From the NCBI RefSeq assembly GCF_016907535.1, contig NZ_JAFBCF010000001.1, positions 3,348,001 to 3,412,000 on the forward strand: a DNA stretch of 64,000 nt. The letters are read 5' to 3'. Positions 1-8,690 of this stretch are shown here, one piece after another. The notes under the pieces are model-generated. The model was not told the DNA's origin. It worked only from the letters and a program-made list of their open reading frames with translations, and made no database searches. Each line of letters starts with the position of its first letter. The first letter of the stretch is position 1. A program made the position numbers and the translations under genes. The stretch is from Microlunatus panaciterrae. Its GTDB lineage: Bacteria > Actinomycetota > Actinomycetes > Propionibacteriales > Propionibacteriaceae.

Positions 1-665
1 TGGGAGCCACCGCCGACGTCCCGCTCGATGCAGGAGTGGCCGCCCTCGGCGACCTCACCCGGCTCGACCTGGACCCGGTCATCGAGCTGCTCGGGGACGC
101 CGAGCTCATCGGCGTCGTTCCCGGTGACCAGACCGAACAGCTCCTGGTCGGACTGCGGGGGATCACCTCGCTCAAGGGTCGCGAGGCCGGCGACGACCCG
201 GCGAGGCTGCTGGCCACCGACGCCAGCCTGGAGCGCCTCGCCCGACTGGCTCGACCCGAGGTCCTCGACCTGCCCGGTGTCGGGGCGTGTGGCGGCACCG
301 GCATGGCGATCGCCGCACTCGGCGGCCGGATCCTCTCCGGCCCCGCCTTCACCGCCGAGCTGGCCGACCTGGCCGCGACGGTTCGGCGTGCCGACCTGGT
401 GGTGACCGGCTGCGGCGTGTTCGACTTCGCCGGCCGAGGCGGCGGCGTGGTCGCCGAGGCGGCACGGCAGGCGGGCGCGGCGCTCTGCCCCTGCATCGTG
501 GTCGCCGGCGAGGTTCTGATCGGCGGCCGGGAGATGCGCACGATGGGGATCGAGTCGGCCTACGCGGTCCGGGATTCGGCCGGGGACGATCCCACCGGCG
601 GGGACACCACCGCCGCCGAACTGGCGGCGACCAGCCGCCGGATCGCCCGGTCCTGGTCCTGGTGA
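1..665 (+). CDS. Glycerate kinase family protein, C-terminal part (5' end outside window)
   Basis: The frame is open from base 3 and ends at 663-665, so the N-terminal part is missing. The visible 220 residues resemble the second half of glycerate kinases: a glycine-rich GVGACGGTGMAIAALGG stretch (family GAGAAGGxGxAL) and a later ADLVVTG strand. In the family this strand reads VITGEGRxD with an acidic and a basic residue. Here it reads VVTGCGVFD, so both are replaced and the paralogue may have altered or lost activity. Known family members phosphorylate D-glycerate to 2- or 3-phosphoglycerate in the cytosol. A HesB/ErpA gene follows, the same pairing as recalled from mycobacteria (Rv2205c-Rv2204c). 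Family assignment is fairly sure, activity is not. Confidence 0.72.
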   Translation, partial: GATADVPLDAGVAALGDLTRLDLDPVIELLGDAELIGVVPGDQTEQLLVGLRGITSLKGREAGDDPARLLATDASLERLARLARPEVLDLPGVGACGGTGMAIAALGGRILSGPAFTAELADLAATVRRADLVVTGCGVFDFAGRGGGVVAEAARQAGAALCPCIVVAGEVLIGGREMRTMGIESAYAVRDSAGDDPTGGDTTAAELAATSRRIARSWSW

Positions 666-689
666 GGACAACAGCCGCGTCCTGGGGGT

Positions 690-718
690 TTGGAACGCCC
701 GTCCGGCGGTCGTAGACT
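690..718 (+). promoter_or_regulatory. Predicted sigma-A-type promoter of erpA
   Basis: TTGGAA at 690-695 and TAGACT at 713-718 are separated by 17 bases. This would start transcription near 725 and give a leader of about 87 bases before erpA. Apart from a weak CGGCG/CGCCG hairpin I see no regulatory structure in the leader. Confidence 0.5.
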
Positions 719-811
719 GACTCCGGCAGGACGAGCACAGTCGGCGGGAATACTCGCCGGTGTCGTGAGGTTCTGCGATGTACAAGCCGAGTCAGCAGAC
801 TGGAGAAGAAT

Positions 812-1174
812 ATGACTGTGCAGGACCAGACCACCGCAGCCCCCGTGACCGACGGCATCGTGCTCACCGACGAGGCAGCGAGCAAGGTCGCTGCTCTGCT
901 CGAGGGCGAGGGACGTGACGATCTGGCGCTCCGCGTCGCGGTCCAGCCGGGTGGCTGCTCCGGCCTTCGCTACCAGCTGTTCTTCGACGAGCGCAGCCTG
1001 GACGGCGACATCGTCAAGTCCTACGGCAGCGTCAACGTGGTGACCGACCGGATGAGCGCCCCCTACCTGTCCGGCGCCACCATCGACTTCGTCGACACCA
1101 TCGAGAAGCAGGGTTTCACCATCGACAACCCGAACGCCGGCGGCTCGTGCGCCTGCGGCGACAGCTTCCACTGA
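812..1174 (+). CDS. erpA: Iron-sulfur cluster insertion protein ErpA (HesB/IscA family)
   Basis: This 120-residue A-type carrier receives Fe-S clusters from the assembly scaffold and passes them to apo-proteins in the cytosol. The three family cysteines are present: one in QPGGCSGLRY near residue 50 and the C-terminal CAC pair just before GDSFH. The ATG at 812 is chosen because GGAGAAG (802-808) lies just upstream. The gene has its own predicted promoter and ends in a strong hairpin at 1258-1284. TusA and a NifS-like gene lie convergently downstream, so Fe-S and sulfur genes cluster beside the respiratory genes, whose Rieske protein needs such clusters. Confidence 0.93.
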   Translation: MTVQDQTTAAPVTDGIVLTDEAASKVAALLEGEGRDDLALRVAVQPGGCSGLRYQLFFDERSLDGDIVKSYGSVNVVTDRMSAPYLSGATIDFVDTIEKQGFTIDNPNAGGSCACGDSFH

Positions 1175-1257
1175 GACCTGGCGTTCGCGGCTGGTAGCGC
1201 CGAGCGCCAGCCGACAGCACCGAGTCTCAGCCAATGAGCCTGTGGTATCGAGCCTGG

Positions 1258-1284
1258 GGCCCCCGTTCCTTCGGAGCGGGGGCC
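1258..1284. terminator. Bidirectional terminator hairpin between erpA and tusA
   Basis: A 12-base-pair stem (GGCCCCCGTTCC pairing with GGAGCGGGGGCC, including one G-T wobble) with a three-base loop sits between the convergent stops of erpA and tusA. There is no long T-run, as is usual in actinomycetes. Confidence 0.75.
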
Positions 1285-1310
1285 TTGGCCGTCTCCGGGT
1301 GTGATCGCTG

Positions 1311-1556
1311 TCAGGCCGTGCGGCGGATCAGGAACCGCGGTCGCTGGTCGGCGACCAGCTGCTGGCTGCGCATCCGGCACCAGGCGGCGACATCCGGTCC
1401 GGCCGCCGGGTCGTCGGCCAGCAGCTCAACCACCGCTCCGACGGGCACCTCGGACATCCGCCTGGCCAGCTCGATGATCGGCCGCGGGCACTTCATCCCG
1501 AGACAGTCCAGCTGCAGGGCCGGCTGGTCCTCCGGGGATGTGGTCACGGCGACCAT
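1311..1556 (-). CDS. tusA: TusA/SirA family sulfur carrier protein
   Basis: This small protein of 81 residues carries the family motif CLGMKCPRPIIEL. The cysteine of the CPxP element is the persulfide carrier in TusA proteins, which pass sulfur from a cysteine desulfurase to acceptors such as the tRNA-thiolation or cofactor machinery. The gene lies 55 bases downstream of the NifS-like gene on the same strand, so the two are probably co-transcribed and may be donor and acceptor. The oddity is the partner: the neighbouring NifS-like protein lacks the PLP lysine, so it may not generate persulfide in the usual way. Confidence 0.85.
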   Translation of the reverse strand: MVAVTTSPEDQPALQLDCLGMKCPRPIIELARRMSEVPVGAVVELLADDPAAGPDVAAWCRMRSQQLVADQRPRFLIRRTA

Positions 1557-1611
1557 TCAACACCCCGACCAGTCAACACCTCGTGCCGAGGAGAGGGCCC
1601 CGGCCGCACGC

Positions 1612-2754
1612 TCACAGGTCGAGGCGTGACCTCAGCTCGGCCACGATCGGGGGCAGCGCGGTGCAGAGGGCGTCGACCTCGGTCTGGGACGAGGTCCGGG
1701 TCAACCCGACTCTGATATTGCCGTGGGTGAGTGCCCCCATCGCCGCCAGTACGTGCGAGGGTTCCTCCGAGCTGGCGCTGCAGGCCGACCCGCTGGCGAC
1801 GGCGATACCGGCCCGGTCCAGCTCGAGGGTCAGCGCCTCGCCGGCGACATAGAGGACGGAGAACGTCAGCAGGTGCGGCAGCCGCTGGTCGGGGTCGCCG
1901 GCCAGGTCGACGTCGGGCACCGTCGCGGCGATCCGGTGCCGCATCCGGTCCACCAGCACCCGCTGCCGGTCTGCGACCTCCGCCCGCTGCTGCACCCAGG
2001 TGTGCAGGGCGACCGCGGCCGCCACCACGGCGGGTACGTCGACGGGGCCCGGCCACCGACCCGCCTGGTAGTCGTCGGCGGGGTAGGGGGCTCGCCAGCG
2101 GGCTCGCCGACGGATGACCATGATGCCGACCGACGCCGGTCCACCGAAGGCCCCGGCCCATCCGGTCAGCACCGACCATCCGCCGGCCTGGTCGAGCGGG
2201 ATCCGGCCGAGCGCGCTGGTCGCGTCCAGCACCAGCGGTACGCCCGCGCCCTGGCAGATCTCAGCCGCTTCACCGTACGGCTGCAGCGTGCCGACCTCGT
2301 GGTTGGCGACCTGCAGGCAGGCGGCCGCGACGTCGGGGCGTTCCACCTGCTCGCGCCACCCGGCCAGGTCGACCCGGCCGAGCCGGTCCACCCCAACCCG
2401 ACGGCCGTCGCCGAAGGTGTCGCAGGCAGCCAGCACGGAGGAGTGCTCGACAGCGGAGGCGACCAGCCCGCGGCCGGTTCGGGCTCGCCCCAGCGCCAGG
2501 CCGGCGATGGCCGCGTGGGCGGCATGGGTGCCGGAGCTGACGAAGACGACCTCGTCCTCCCGGGCGCCGACGGTCTCGGCCACCAGGGCTCGGGCCCGGT
2601 CGAGGGCCTGCGCAGCCAGTCTGCCCGGCCGGTGCAGCCGGAGCACGTCGCCCCAGCCGGAGTCCTGCGCCGCGTTCCAGGCCTCCCGTGCCTCGGGCAG
2701 CATCGGCTCACCGGAAGACGCGTCCAGGAAGGCTGGGACCACCGAATTCGCCAC
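1612..2754 (-). CDS. Class V aminotransferase / NifS-like protein lacking the PLP lysine
   Basis: The 380-residue fold-type I protein aligns along its length with cysteine desulfurases: SSGTHAAHAAI near 73-83, EHSSV near 103, ANHEVGTLQP at 150-159, LDATSALG at 176-183, the cysteine loop SGSACSASSEEPSHVL at 321-336 with Cys325, and the RVGLTRTSS arginine region near 348. The family SAHKxxGPKG segment reads GWAGAFGGPAS at 198-208. The Schiff-base lysine is Ala202, the preceding histidine is Gly201, and the following PKG is PAS. I checked this on the DNA (codons ggg gcc ttc). Other changes are NNE to NHE and the loss of the Q in the VDAxQ strand. The frame is intact and conserved elsewhere, so this looks like a retained pseudoenzyme or one with altered chemistry, not a pseudogene. 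The GTG start sits 6 bases after TAAGTT (leaderless type), back-to-back with ctaC. Confidence 0.88.
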   Translation of the reverse strand: MANSVVPAFLDASSGEPMLPEAREAWNAAQDSGWGDVLRLHRPGRLAAQALDRARALVAETVGAREDEVVFVSSGTHAAHAAIAGLALGRARTGRGLVASAVEHSSVLAACDTFGDGRRVGVDRLGRVDLAGWREQVERPDVAAACLQVANHEVGTLQPYGEAAEICQGAGVPLVLDATSALGRIPLDQAGGWSVLTGWAGAFGGPASVGIMVIRRRARWRAPYPADDYQAGRWPGPVDVPAVVAAAVALHTWVQQRAEVADRQRVLVDRMRHRIAATVPDVDLAGDPDQRLPHLLTFSVLYVAGEALTLELDRAGIAVASGSACSASSEEPSHVLAAMGALTHGNIRVGLTRTSSQTEVDALCTALPPIVAELRSRLDL

Positions 2755-2856
2755 ACCTGAAACTTAACCGAACCCGCACCGTTCGCTCCGACGTCCTGCG
2801 TTAAGGTGACCGTAGTGTTTCGACCAGTCTGATCTTTGAACCTAGGAAGGCACGAC

Positions 2857-3702
2857 GTGGGTGTGAGGGACAAGTGGCTGCGCCGGCCGCTGGCGGCGAT
2901 GGTTGCGGTCGCCGCCTTGGCGCTCGCCGGGTGCAGCTCAGCGGATGTCGCGCATCTGCAGCGGCTCGGGCTACCCGAGGCCGCCGGTGACCGGGCGCCG
3001 TACATCCATGACCTCTGGATCGGCTTCTGGATCCTGGGGGGCATCGTCGGTTTCGGTGTCTGGGGCCTGATCGGCTACGTCATCATCCGGTTCCGCCGCC
3101 GCGGCAGCGAGCTGCCGCGCCAGACCCGGTACAACCTGCCGATGGAGATCTTCTACACGGCTGCGCCGTTCATCGCCATCGCGGTGCTGTTCTACTTCAC
3201 CGTGATCAGCCAGGACAACGTGCTGGCCAAGGAGGCCAAGCCGGCACACACCATCGACGTGGTCGGCCAGAAGTGGTCATGGACGTTCAACTACCGCGAA
3301 GCCCAGAACTCGGCGGTCGGCAACGACGTCTGGGAGACCGGGACGATCGAGAAGTCGCCGACCCTCTACCTTCCGGTCAACGAGTCGGTCCGGTTCAAGC
3401 TCTCCTCTCCCGATGTCATCCACTCCTTCTGGATCCCGTCGTTCTACATGAAGATGGACGTCGTGCCTGGTCGGCACAACACCTTCGACGTGACGCCGAC
3501 CAAGGAGGGGACCTTCGCCGGCAAGTGCGCCGAGCTGTGCGGGACCTACCACTCGGCGATGATCTTCACCGTCAAGATCGTCAGCCAGTCCGACTACAAC
3601 GCGCACCTGAAGAGCCTTGCCGACAAGGGCCAGATCGGCGAGGCGAAGGGCGCGCAGAGCAGCACCACCATCGGTGGCACTCAGAAAGAAGGTGACCGGT
3701 GA
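2857..3702 (+). CDS. ctaC: Cytochrome c oxidase subunit II (aa3-type), lipoprotein
   Basis: Subunit II takes electrons through the CuA centre and passes them to subunit I at the outer face of the membrane. The GTG at 2857 is chosen because AGGAAGG (2844-2850) lies 6 bases upstream; a TTG at 2836 is in frame but has no ribosome site. A lipoprotein signal ends in LALAGC with the cysteine at residue 26, followed by two transmembrane helices ([18 protein letters not shown] and a segment near residue 110). The CuA ligands are visible as the VIHSFW histidine and [12 protein letters not shown]. The gene is the first of ctaC-ctaD-ctaF and overlaps ctaD by four bases (GTGA). The product is 281 residues. 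Confidence 0.96.
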   Translation: MGVRDKWLRRPLAAMVAVAALALAGCSSADVAHLQRLGLPEAAGDRAPYIHDLWIGFWILGGIVGFGVWGLIGYVIIRFRRRGSELPRQTRYNLPMEIFYTAAPFIAIAVLFYFTVISQDNVLAKEAKPAHTIDVVGQKWSWTFNYREAQNSAVGNDVWETGTIEKSPTLYLPVNESVRFKLSSPDVIHSFWIPSFYMKMDVVPGRHNTFDVTPTKEGTFAGKCAELCGTYHSAMIFTVKIVSQSDYNAHLKSLADKGQIGEAKGAQSSTTIGGTQKEGDR

Positions 3703-5474
3703 CCACACTGGAGCGGACCGCAACGGCGACCGACGTCGCAGCACCGACCCGTGAGCTCGGCCAGACCATCTGGAAGTGGGTGACGACCACCGACCATAAG
3801 GTGATCGGCAACCTCTACTTCATCACCTCGATGTGCTTCTTCGCCTTCGGCGGTCTGCTGGCGTTGGCCATCCGTGCCGAGCTGGCCTTCCCGGGGCTGC
3901 AGTATCTGTCCTACGACACATACAACCAGTTCTTCACCATGCACGGCACGATCATGCTGCTGCTCTTCGCCACCCCGCTGTTCGCCGGGTTCGCGAACGC
4001 GATCATGCCGCTGCAGATCGGTGCCCCCGATGTGGCCTTCCCGCGGCTGAACATGTTCTCCTACTGGCTGTACCTGATCGGTGGCCTGATCACCGTCTCC
4101 GGCTTCCTCTCACCCGAGGGGGCAGCGAGCTTCGGCTGGTTCGCGTACGCGCCGTTGAGCGATGCGGTGAACTCTCCCGGCGTCGGCGGTGACCTCTGGT
4201 TGATGGGCCTCTACCTGGCCGGTCTGGGCACCATCCTGGGCGCGGTGAACTTCATCACCACGATCCTGACGATGCGGGCTCCCGGCATGACCATGTTCCG
4301 GATGCCGATCTTCACCTGGAACATCATGGTCACCTCGATCCTGGTGCTGATCGCGTTCCCGATCCTGGCTGCGGCGCTGCTGGTGCTCGAGGCCGACCGC
4401 GCGTTGGGGGCGCACGTGTTCGACGCCGCCAACGGGGGACCGATCCTGTGGCAGCACCTGTTCTGGTTCTTCGGTCATCCTGAGGTCTACATCATCGCGT
4501 TGCCGTTCTTCGGCATCATCACCGAGATCCTGCCGGTCTTCAGCCGCAAGCCGATCTTCGGCTACATCGGTCTGGTCAGCGCCACCCTCGGCATCGGCGC
4601 CCTCTCGGTGGCGGTGTGGGCCCACCACATGTTCGTCACCGGTGCGGTCAGCCTGTCCTTCTTCTCCTTCATGACGTTCCTGATCGCCGTACCCACCGGG
4701 GTGAAGTTCTTCAACTGGATCGGCACCATGTGGGGCGGCAGCCTGACCTTCGACACCCCGATGCTGTGGTCCATCGGCTTCCTGACGACGTTCCTGTTCG
4801 GCGGCATCACCGGGGTCATCCTGGCCAGCCCACCACTGGACTTCCAGGTGTCCGACACCTACTTCGTGGTCGCTCACTTCCATTACGTGGTCTTCGGCAC
4901 GGTGGTGTTCGCGATGTTCGCCGGCTTCTACTTCTGGTGGCCGAAGTTCACCGGGCGGATGCTCAACGAGACCTGGGGCAAGATCCACTTCTGGCTGCTG
5001 TTCATCGGCTTCCACACCACGTTCCTGGTCCAGCACTGGCTGGGCGTCGAAGGGATGCCGCGCCGGTACGCCGACTACCTGCCGAACGAGGGCTTCACCG
5101 TCCTCAACCAGGTCTCGTCGGTGGGTGCGTTCCTGCTCGGGGTCTCGATGCTGCCGTTCCTGTACAACGTCTGGATCTCGCGCAAGTCTCCGCTGGTGAA
5201 CTCAGACGACCCGTGGGGCTGGGGTCGGTCGCTGGAGTGGGCCACCAGTAGCCCACCGCCGCGGCACAACTTCGCCTCGCTGCCGCGGATCAGATCCGAG
5301 TCGCCGGCCTTCGACCTGCACCACCCGGAGGTCGCACTGCTGGAGTACCCGGCCAACAACGCCGACGAGGACGGGCTGCTCGACGCCGGTGAGGACGAGG
5401 GCAGGATGGCGGAGCTGCACAATCGCGCCGGTCACCACGAGGCCGGTCACCACGAGGCGGGGGAGGGCCGATGA
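3699..5474 (+). CDS. ctaD: Cytochrome c oxidase subunit I (aa3-type)
   Basis: This is the catalytic heme-copper subunit that reduces oxygen to water and pumps protons. The 591-residue protein has about twelve transmembrane helices. Diagnostic motifs are [11 protein letters not shown] at the N-terminus, the heme ligand in [18 protein letters not shown] with the cross-linked His-Tyr pair, the two histidines of WAHHMF (CuB), and AHFHYV near residue 390 with the heme ligands. The C-terminal 90 residues form an acidic, histidine-rich cytoplasmic tail ending in a short repeated [10 protein letters not shown]. Start and stop overlap ctaC and ctaF by four bases each, indicating translational coupling. 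Confidence 0.97.
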   Translation: MTTLERTATATDVAAPTRELGQTIWKWVTTTDHKVIGNLYFITSMCFFAFGGLLALAIRAELAFPGLQYLSYDTYNQFFTMHGTIMLLLFATPLFAGFANAIMPLQIGAPDVAFPRLNMFSYWLYLIGGLITVSGFLSPEGAASFGWFAYAPLSDAVNSPGVGGDLWLMGLYLAGLGTILGAVNFITTILTMRAPGMTMFRMPIFTWNIMVTSILVLIAFPILAAALLVLEADRALGAHVFDAANGGPILWQHLFWFFGHPEVYIIALPFFGIITEILPVFSRKPIFGYIGLVSATLGIGALSVAVWAHHMFVTGAVSLSFFSFMTFLIAVPTGVKFFNWIGTMWGGSLTFDTPMLWSIGFLTTFLFGGITGVILASPPLDFQVSDTYFVVAHFHYVVFGTVVFAMFAGFYFWWPKFTGRMLNETWGKIHFWLLFIGFHTTFLVQHWLGVEGMPRRYADYLPNEGFTVLNQVSSVGAFLLGVSMLPFLYNVWISRKSPLVNSDDPWGWGRSLEWATSSPPPRHNFASLPRIRSESPAFDLHHPEVALLEYPANNADEDGLLDAGEDEGRMAELHNRAGHHEAGHHEAGEGR

Positions 5475-5866
5475 GGGCAGAGGCCTGGATCTTCGGTGCG
5501 CTGACGATCTTTTTCCTGGTCGTCACCCCCATCTACTGGTTCTCCAGTCACGAACCGGCCGGCACCGCCGCGCTGCTGCTCACCTTCTTCCTGGTGTTCA
5601 TGATCACCGGCTACCTGGGGCTCATCTCCCGCCGGATCGACCCCCGGCCGGAAGACCGCAAGGGCGGCGAGATCGCCGAGGGCGCCGGCGAGCTCGGCTT
5701 CTTCCCGCCGCACAGCATCTGGCCGCTGTTCTGCGCGCTGACCGTGGCCCTGATCGCGCTGGGTCCGGTGTTCGGCTGGTGGCTGATGATCCTCGGCTTC
5801 GCCCTCGGCGCCTTCACCTGCACCGGCTGGATCTACGAGTTCTACCGCAAGGAGCACGCGCACTAG
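5471..5866 (+). CDS. ctaF: Cytochrome c oxidase subunit IV, actinobacterial type
   Basis: A 131-residue protein with four predicted membrane helices, of the size and sequence type of the small CtaF subunit found in actinobacterial bcc-aa3 supercomplexes. It begins with a conserved MRAEAWIFG segment that leads into the first helix, has a polar loop ([15 protein letters not shown]) in the middle, and ends in [13 protein letters not shown]. The ATG overlaps the ctaD stop by four bases, so it is the third gene of the operon. Its known role is structural or assembly-related. Confidence 0.93.
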   Translation: MRAEAWIFGALTIFFLVVTPIYWFSSHEPAGTAALLLTFFLVFMITGYLGLISRRIDPRPEDRKGGEIAEGAGELGFFPPHSIWPLFCALTVALIALGPVFGWWLMILGFALGAFTCTGWIYEFYRKEHAH

Positions 5867-5922
5867 CCGCTTGCGTCGTCGACAGGGGTGATCTTGTCGC
5901 CGCCAACGACTAGGGTCGCAGT

Positions 5923-6195
5923 ATGTGTCGGAACATCCATCAACTGCACAACTTCGACCCGCCGGCCACGTCTGCCGAGGTGCACGCCGCCGCGCTGCAG
6001 TACGTCCGCAAGGTGGCGGGGACGACCAAGCCGTCGAAGGCCAACCAGGAGGCCTTCGACCGGGCCGTTGCGGAGGTGGCGCACGCCACCCACCACCTGC
6101 TCGAGGCGCTGACCACCTCCGCTCCACCCAAGAACCGCGAGGTGGAGGCCGAGCGGGCCCGCGAGCGCAGCGCGAAGCGGTTCGCGAACGCCTGA
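5923..6195 (+). CDS. DUF2277 family protein
   Basis: A 90-residue cytosolic protein with the family signature MCRNIHQLHNF at the very N-terminus, then ALQYVRKVAG and KPSKANQEAFDRAV. No function is established for DUF2277 to my knowledge. The conserved MCRNI start fixes the initiation codon, and TAGGGT (5911-5916) ends 6 bases before the ATG, so the transcript is probably leaderless. It lies 10 bases upstream of the dikinase-like gene and is probably co-transcribed with it. Confidence 0.9.
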   Translation: MCRNIHQLHNFDPPATSAEVHAAALQYVRKVAGTTKPSKANQEAFDRAVAEVAHATHHLLEALTTSAPPKNREVEAERARERSAKRFANA

Positions 6196-6205
6196 GCCGG
6201 CATCG

Positions 6206-8584
6206 ATGGTCATCGCAAGCGTCCCGTTGGTGCTGCCGCTGGCTGAGCTCGGGCCCGAGTCGCTGAGTCTCGCCGGTGGCAAGGCGACGGCGCTCGGTGC
6301 GCTGCTGCGGGCCGGTCTGCCGGTCCCGCCAGGGTATGTGGTCACCACCGAGGCCTTCCGCCGCCGTGACCAGGATGCCCAGGTGTCCGAGGCCATCCGT
6401 GCGGCCTACCGGCGGCTCGAGGTCGGGCCGGTGGCCGTCCGGTCCTCCAGCACCACCGAGGACCAGCCGGGGGCCGCGTTCGCCGGCCAGCACGACACCT
6501 TCCTCAACGTCGTCGGCGAGGACGCGGTGCTGACTGCCGTCCACCGCTGCTGGGCCTCGCTGTGGACCGAACGGGCGGTCGACTACCGGTCCGAGCTGGG
6601 CCTCGACGACGCGGCTTCCTCGATGGCCGTGGTCGTCCAGGCCATGGTCGACTCCGAGGTGGCGGGCGTGATCTTCACCGCCGACCCGGTCAGCGGTGCA
6701 CGCGAGCTGGCCGCGGTCGACGCCAGCCCCGGGCTGGGCGAGGCGGTCGCGGCCGGCCTGGTGACCCCCGACCACTACCTGGTGCACAAGCGCACGGGCC
6801 GGGCACGCACGATCACCCTCGGGCGGGCCGAGGTGGCGATCCGATCCGTCCGCGGCGGCGGCGTCACCCAGACCACCGGCGCGGTCGGCACTACACCGGT
6901 GCTGACCCGAAGCCAGCTCCGTGAGCTGACCCGGTTGGCGACCCGGATCGAGCGACTCTTCGGGCAGCCGCAGGACATCGAGTGGGCCCTGGCCGACGGC
7001 CGGTTCCACATCCTGCAGGCTCGCGCGATGACCGCCCTTCCCACCCCTGTCGACGTCAGCCGGGCGCAGCGGGCGATGGCCACCATGCTGGCCGAACTGC
7101 TGCCCATCCGGCCCACCCCGATGGACGTGACGAGCTGGACCGCCGCCGGCTATGCGGGGGTGGAACTGTTCGTCGGCTCGATGGGCGTGCGACCGCGGTC
7201 CTTCGAGGACCTTCTGGTCGAGCAGGACGGCGTTCTGGTCGAGCTGGTGCCGGTAGCCCCTCGGGTGGGTCCGTCCACCCCGGTGCGGATGCTCCGCAGT
7301 GCCGTGCACGGGGATCGCTACAGCCGAGAGGTCCTGATGGACGATCCGCGGATGCGGCGGTTCCTGGCAGGGGTCAGCGACGGGCTGGGGCGCGACCTGA
7401 CCCTGCTGCCGTACGCGGATCTCGAGCCGACGATGACCGGTGCCCTGGAGCTGTTCGTCAGCGCGCTCGAGCTCCGGAGCCGGTTCCTGGCCCGTGCGGT
7501 GCTGGCCCTCGGCCGGTTCCAGATCACCTTACGGCTGCTGAACCGCGGTCGGCTGATCGGCACCCTGATGGCCGGCGTCGAGACCAGGACCGCGGAGACG
7601 AACCGGTGGCTGGAGGAGCTGGCCGACCGGATCCGGGCCGACGCGGAGCTGGCCCGAACCTTCGTCGAGCAGCCTGCTGACCGGATCCGGGCGACGCTGG
7701 CGGCCTCACCGTCCGGGGTCGGCTTCCTGGCCGACTTCGACGCCTTCCTGCGGGTGCACGGCCACCGCGAGTCGTTGCTCCTCTATGTCAGCCAGCCCTG
7801 CTGGCGCGACGCCCCGGAGACCGTGCTGGCCCTGTTGAAGGCCAGTGCCGGGCAACCGGCAGCCGCGACCGCGAACGGGACCGCGAGAGCCGAGCGGGAG
7901 CTCTTCGCCCATCCGTTGACCCGGTTGCCCCCGATCCGGCGGCGGGTCGAGGTGCAGCTCGAACGGGCCCGAGGCTTCACCCAGTTCCGCGAGGACACCC
8001 ACTACTACGCCACCATGGCGCAGCCGGTGGTGCGACGCATCCTGCTCGAGTATGGTCGCCGGCTCACCGACGTGGGTGCGTTGGCTGCGCCCGAGGAGGT
8101 CTTCTGGCTCCGCCGGGACGAGCTGGCGCTGACCTGGCCACCCGGTCCCGAAGACCGGGACCGCCTCCGCGCTCTGGTGGAGCACCGACGGCGGGTGAGT
8201 GCCACCCTCGGTCGCCGGCCGGTGGTAGACCGTCGCTACCTGTCAGTGCCGCCCAAGGATGGCAGCACCCTCGCCAGGGGGACCGCCGGTGCCGCCGGCG
8301 TGGCCACCGGTCCGGTACGGATCATCCGCTCGGCAGCGGAGTTCGACCGACTGCAACCCGGCGAGGTGCTGGTGGCGCCGTACACGAACCCGTCCTGGAC
8401 ACCCCTGTTCCGGCGGGCTGCAGCGGTGGTCGTCGACACCGGCGGCCCGGGCTCGCACGCGGCCATCGTCGCCCGCGAGTATGGCATCCCGGCCGTGCTC
8501 GGCACCCTCGACGCGGTCGACACCCTGGCCGAGGGCAGCCTGGTCACCGTCGACGGAAACCGCGGGGTCGTGCTGCCGGGGTGA
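6206..8584 (+). CDS. PEP synthase-like dikinase without the PEP-binding barrel (rifampin phosphotransferase-like architecture)
   Basis: The N-terminal 280 residues are a pyruvate phosphate dikinase ATP-binding domain: GGKATALGALL, RSSSTTEDQPGAAFAGQHDTF, AGVIFTADPVSG and IEWALADGRFHILQAR. The C-terminus (about 700-792) is the mobile phosphohistidine domain, with GPGSHAAIVAREYGIPAV around His751. The middle 400 residues do not resemble a PEP/pyruvate barrel, and no such domain follows the histidine domain. The order ATP-domain, unique middle, His-domain and the length of 792 are those of rifampin phosphotransferases and uncharacterised relatives. It probably moves the beta-phosphate of ATP via His751 to an unknown acceptor. 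The ATG at 6206 has no strong ribosome site. It probably forms a unit with DUF2277. Confidence 0.85.
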   Translation: MVIASVPLVLPLAELGPESLSLAGGKATALGALLRAGLPVPPGYVVTTEAFRRRDQDAQVSEAIRAAYRRLEVGPVAVRSSSTTEDQPGAAFAGQHDTFLNVVGEDAVLTAVHRCWASLWTERAVDYRSELGLDDAASSMAVVVQAMVDSEVAGVIFTADPVSGARELAAVDASPGLGEAVAAGLVTPDHYLVHKRTGRARTITLGRAEVAIRSVRGGGVTQTTGAVGTTPVLTRSQLRELTRLATRIERLFGQPQDIEWALADGRFHILQARAMTALPTPVDVSRAQRAMATMLAELLPIRPTPMDVTSWTAAGYAGVELFVGSMGVRPRSFEDLLVEQDGVLVELVPVAPRVGPSTPVRMLRSAVHGDRYSREVLMDDPRMRRFLAGVSDGLGRDLTLLPYADLEPTMTGALELFVSALELRSRFLARAVLALGRFQITLRLLNRGRLIGTLMAGVETRTAETNRWLEELADRIRADAELARTFVEQPADRIRATLAASPSGVGFLADFDAFLRVHGHRESLLLYVSQPCWRDAPETVLALLKASAGQPAAATANGTARAERELFAHPLTRLPPIRRRVEVQLERARGFTQFREDTHYYATMAQPVVRRILLEYGRRLTDVGALAAPEEVFWLRRDELALTWPPGPEDRDRLRALVEHRRRVSATLGRRPVVDRRYLSVPPKDGSTLARGTAGAAGVATGPVRIIRSAAEFDRLQPGEVLVAPYTNPSWTPLFRRAAAVVVDTGGPGSHAAIVAREYGIPAVLGTLDAVDTLAEGSLVTVDGNRGVVLPG

Positions 8585-8690
8585 CGGTCCAACTGGATCC
8601 GGACCGGGCCGCGACCTGCCCGGGCGGCGCCGCCCGATTGCACCGAGGCCCGAGCGCACCGGGGGCCGAGCGCGCCTAGGATGGGGTGCC

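Noticed and set aside
5447-7309. Long minus-strand open frame antisense to ctaF and the dikinase gene
   Set aside because: Its translation is low-complexity His/Arg/Gly-rich and mirrors GC-biased codon positions of the real genes, with no recognisable domain.
8259-8690. N-terminal extension of the gene at 8691
   Set aside because: It lies mostly inside the dikinase gene in another frame and then in non-coding sequence; no family similarity.
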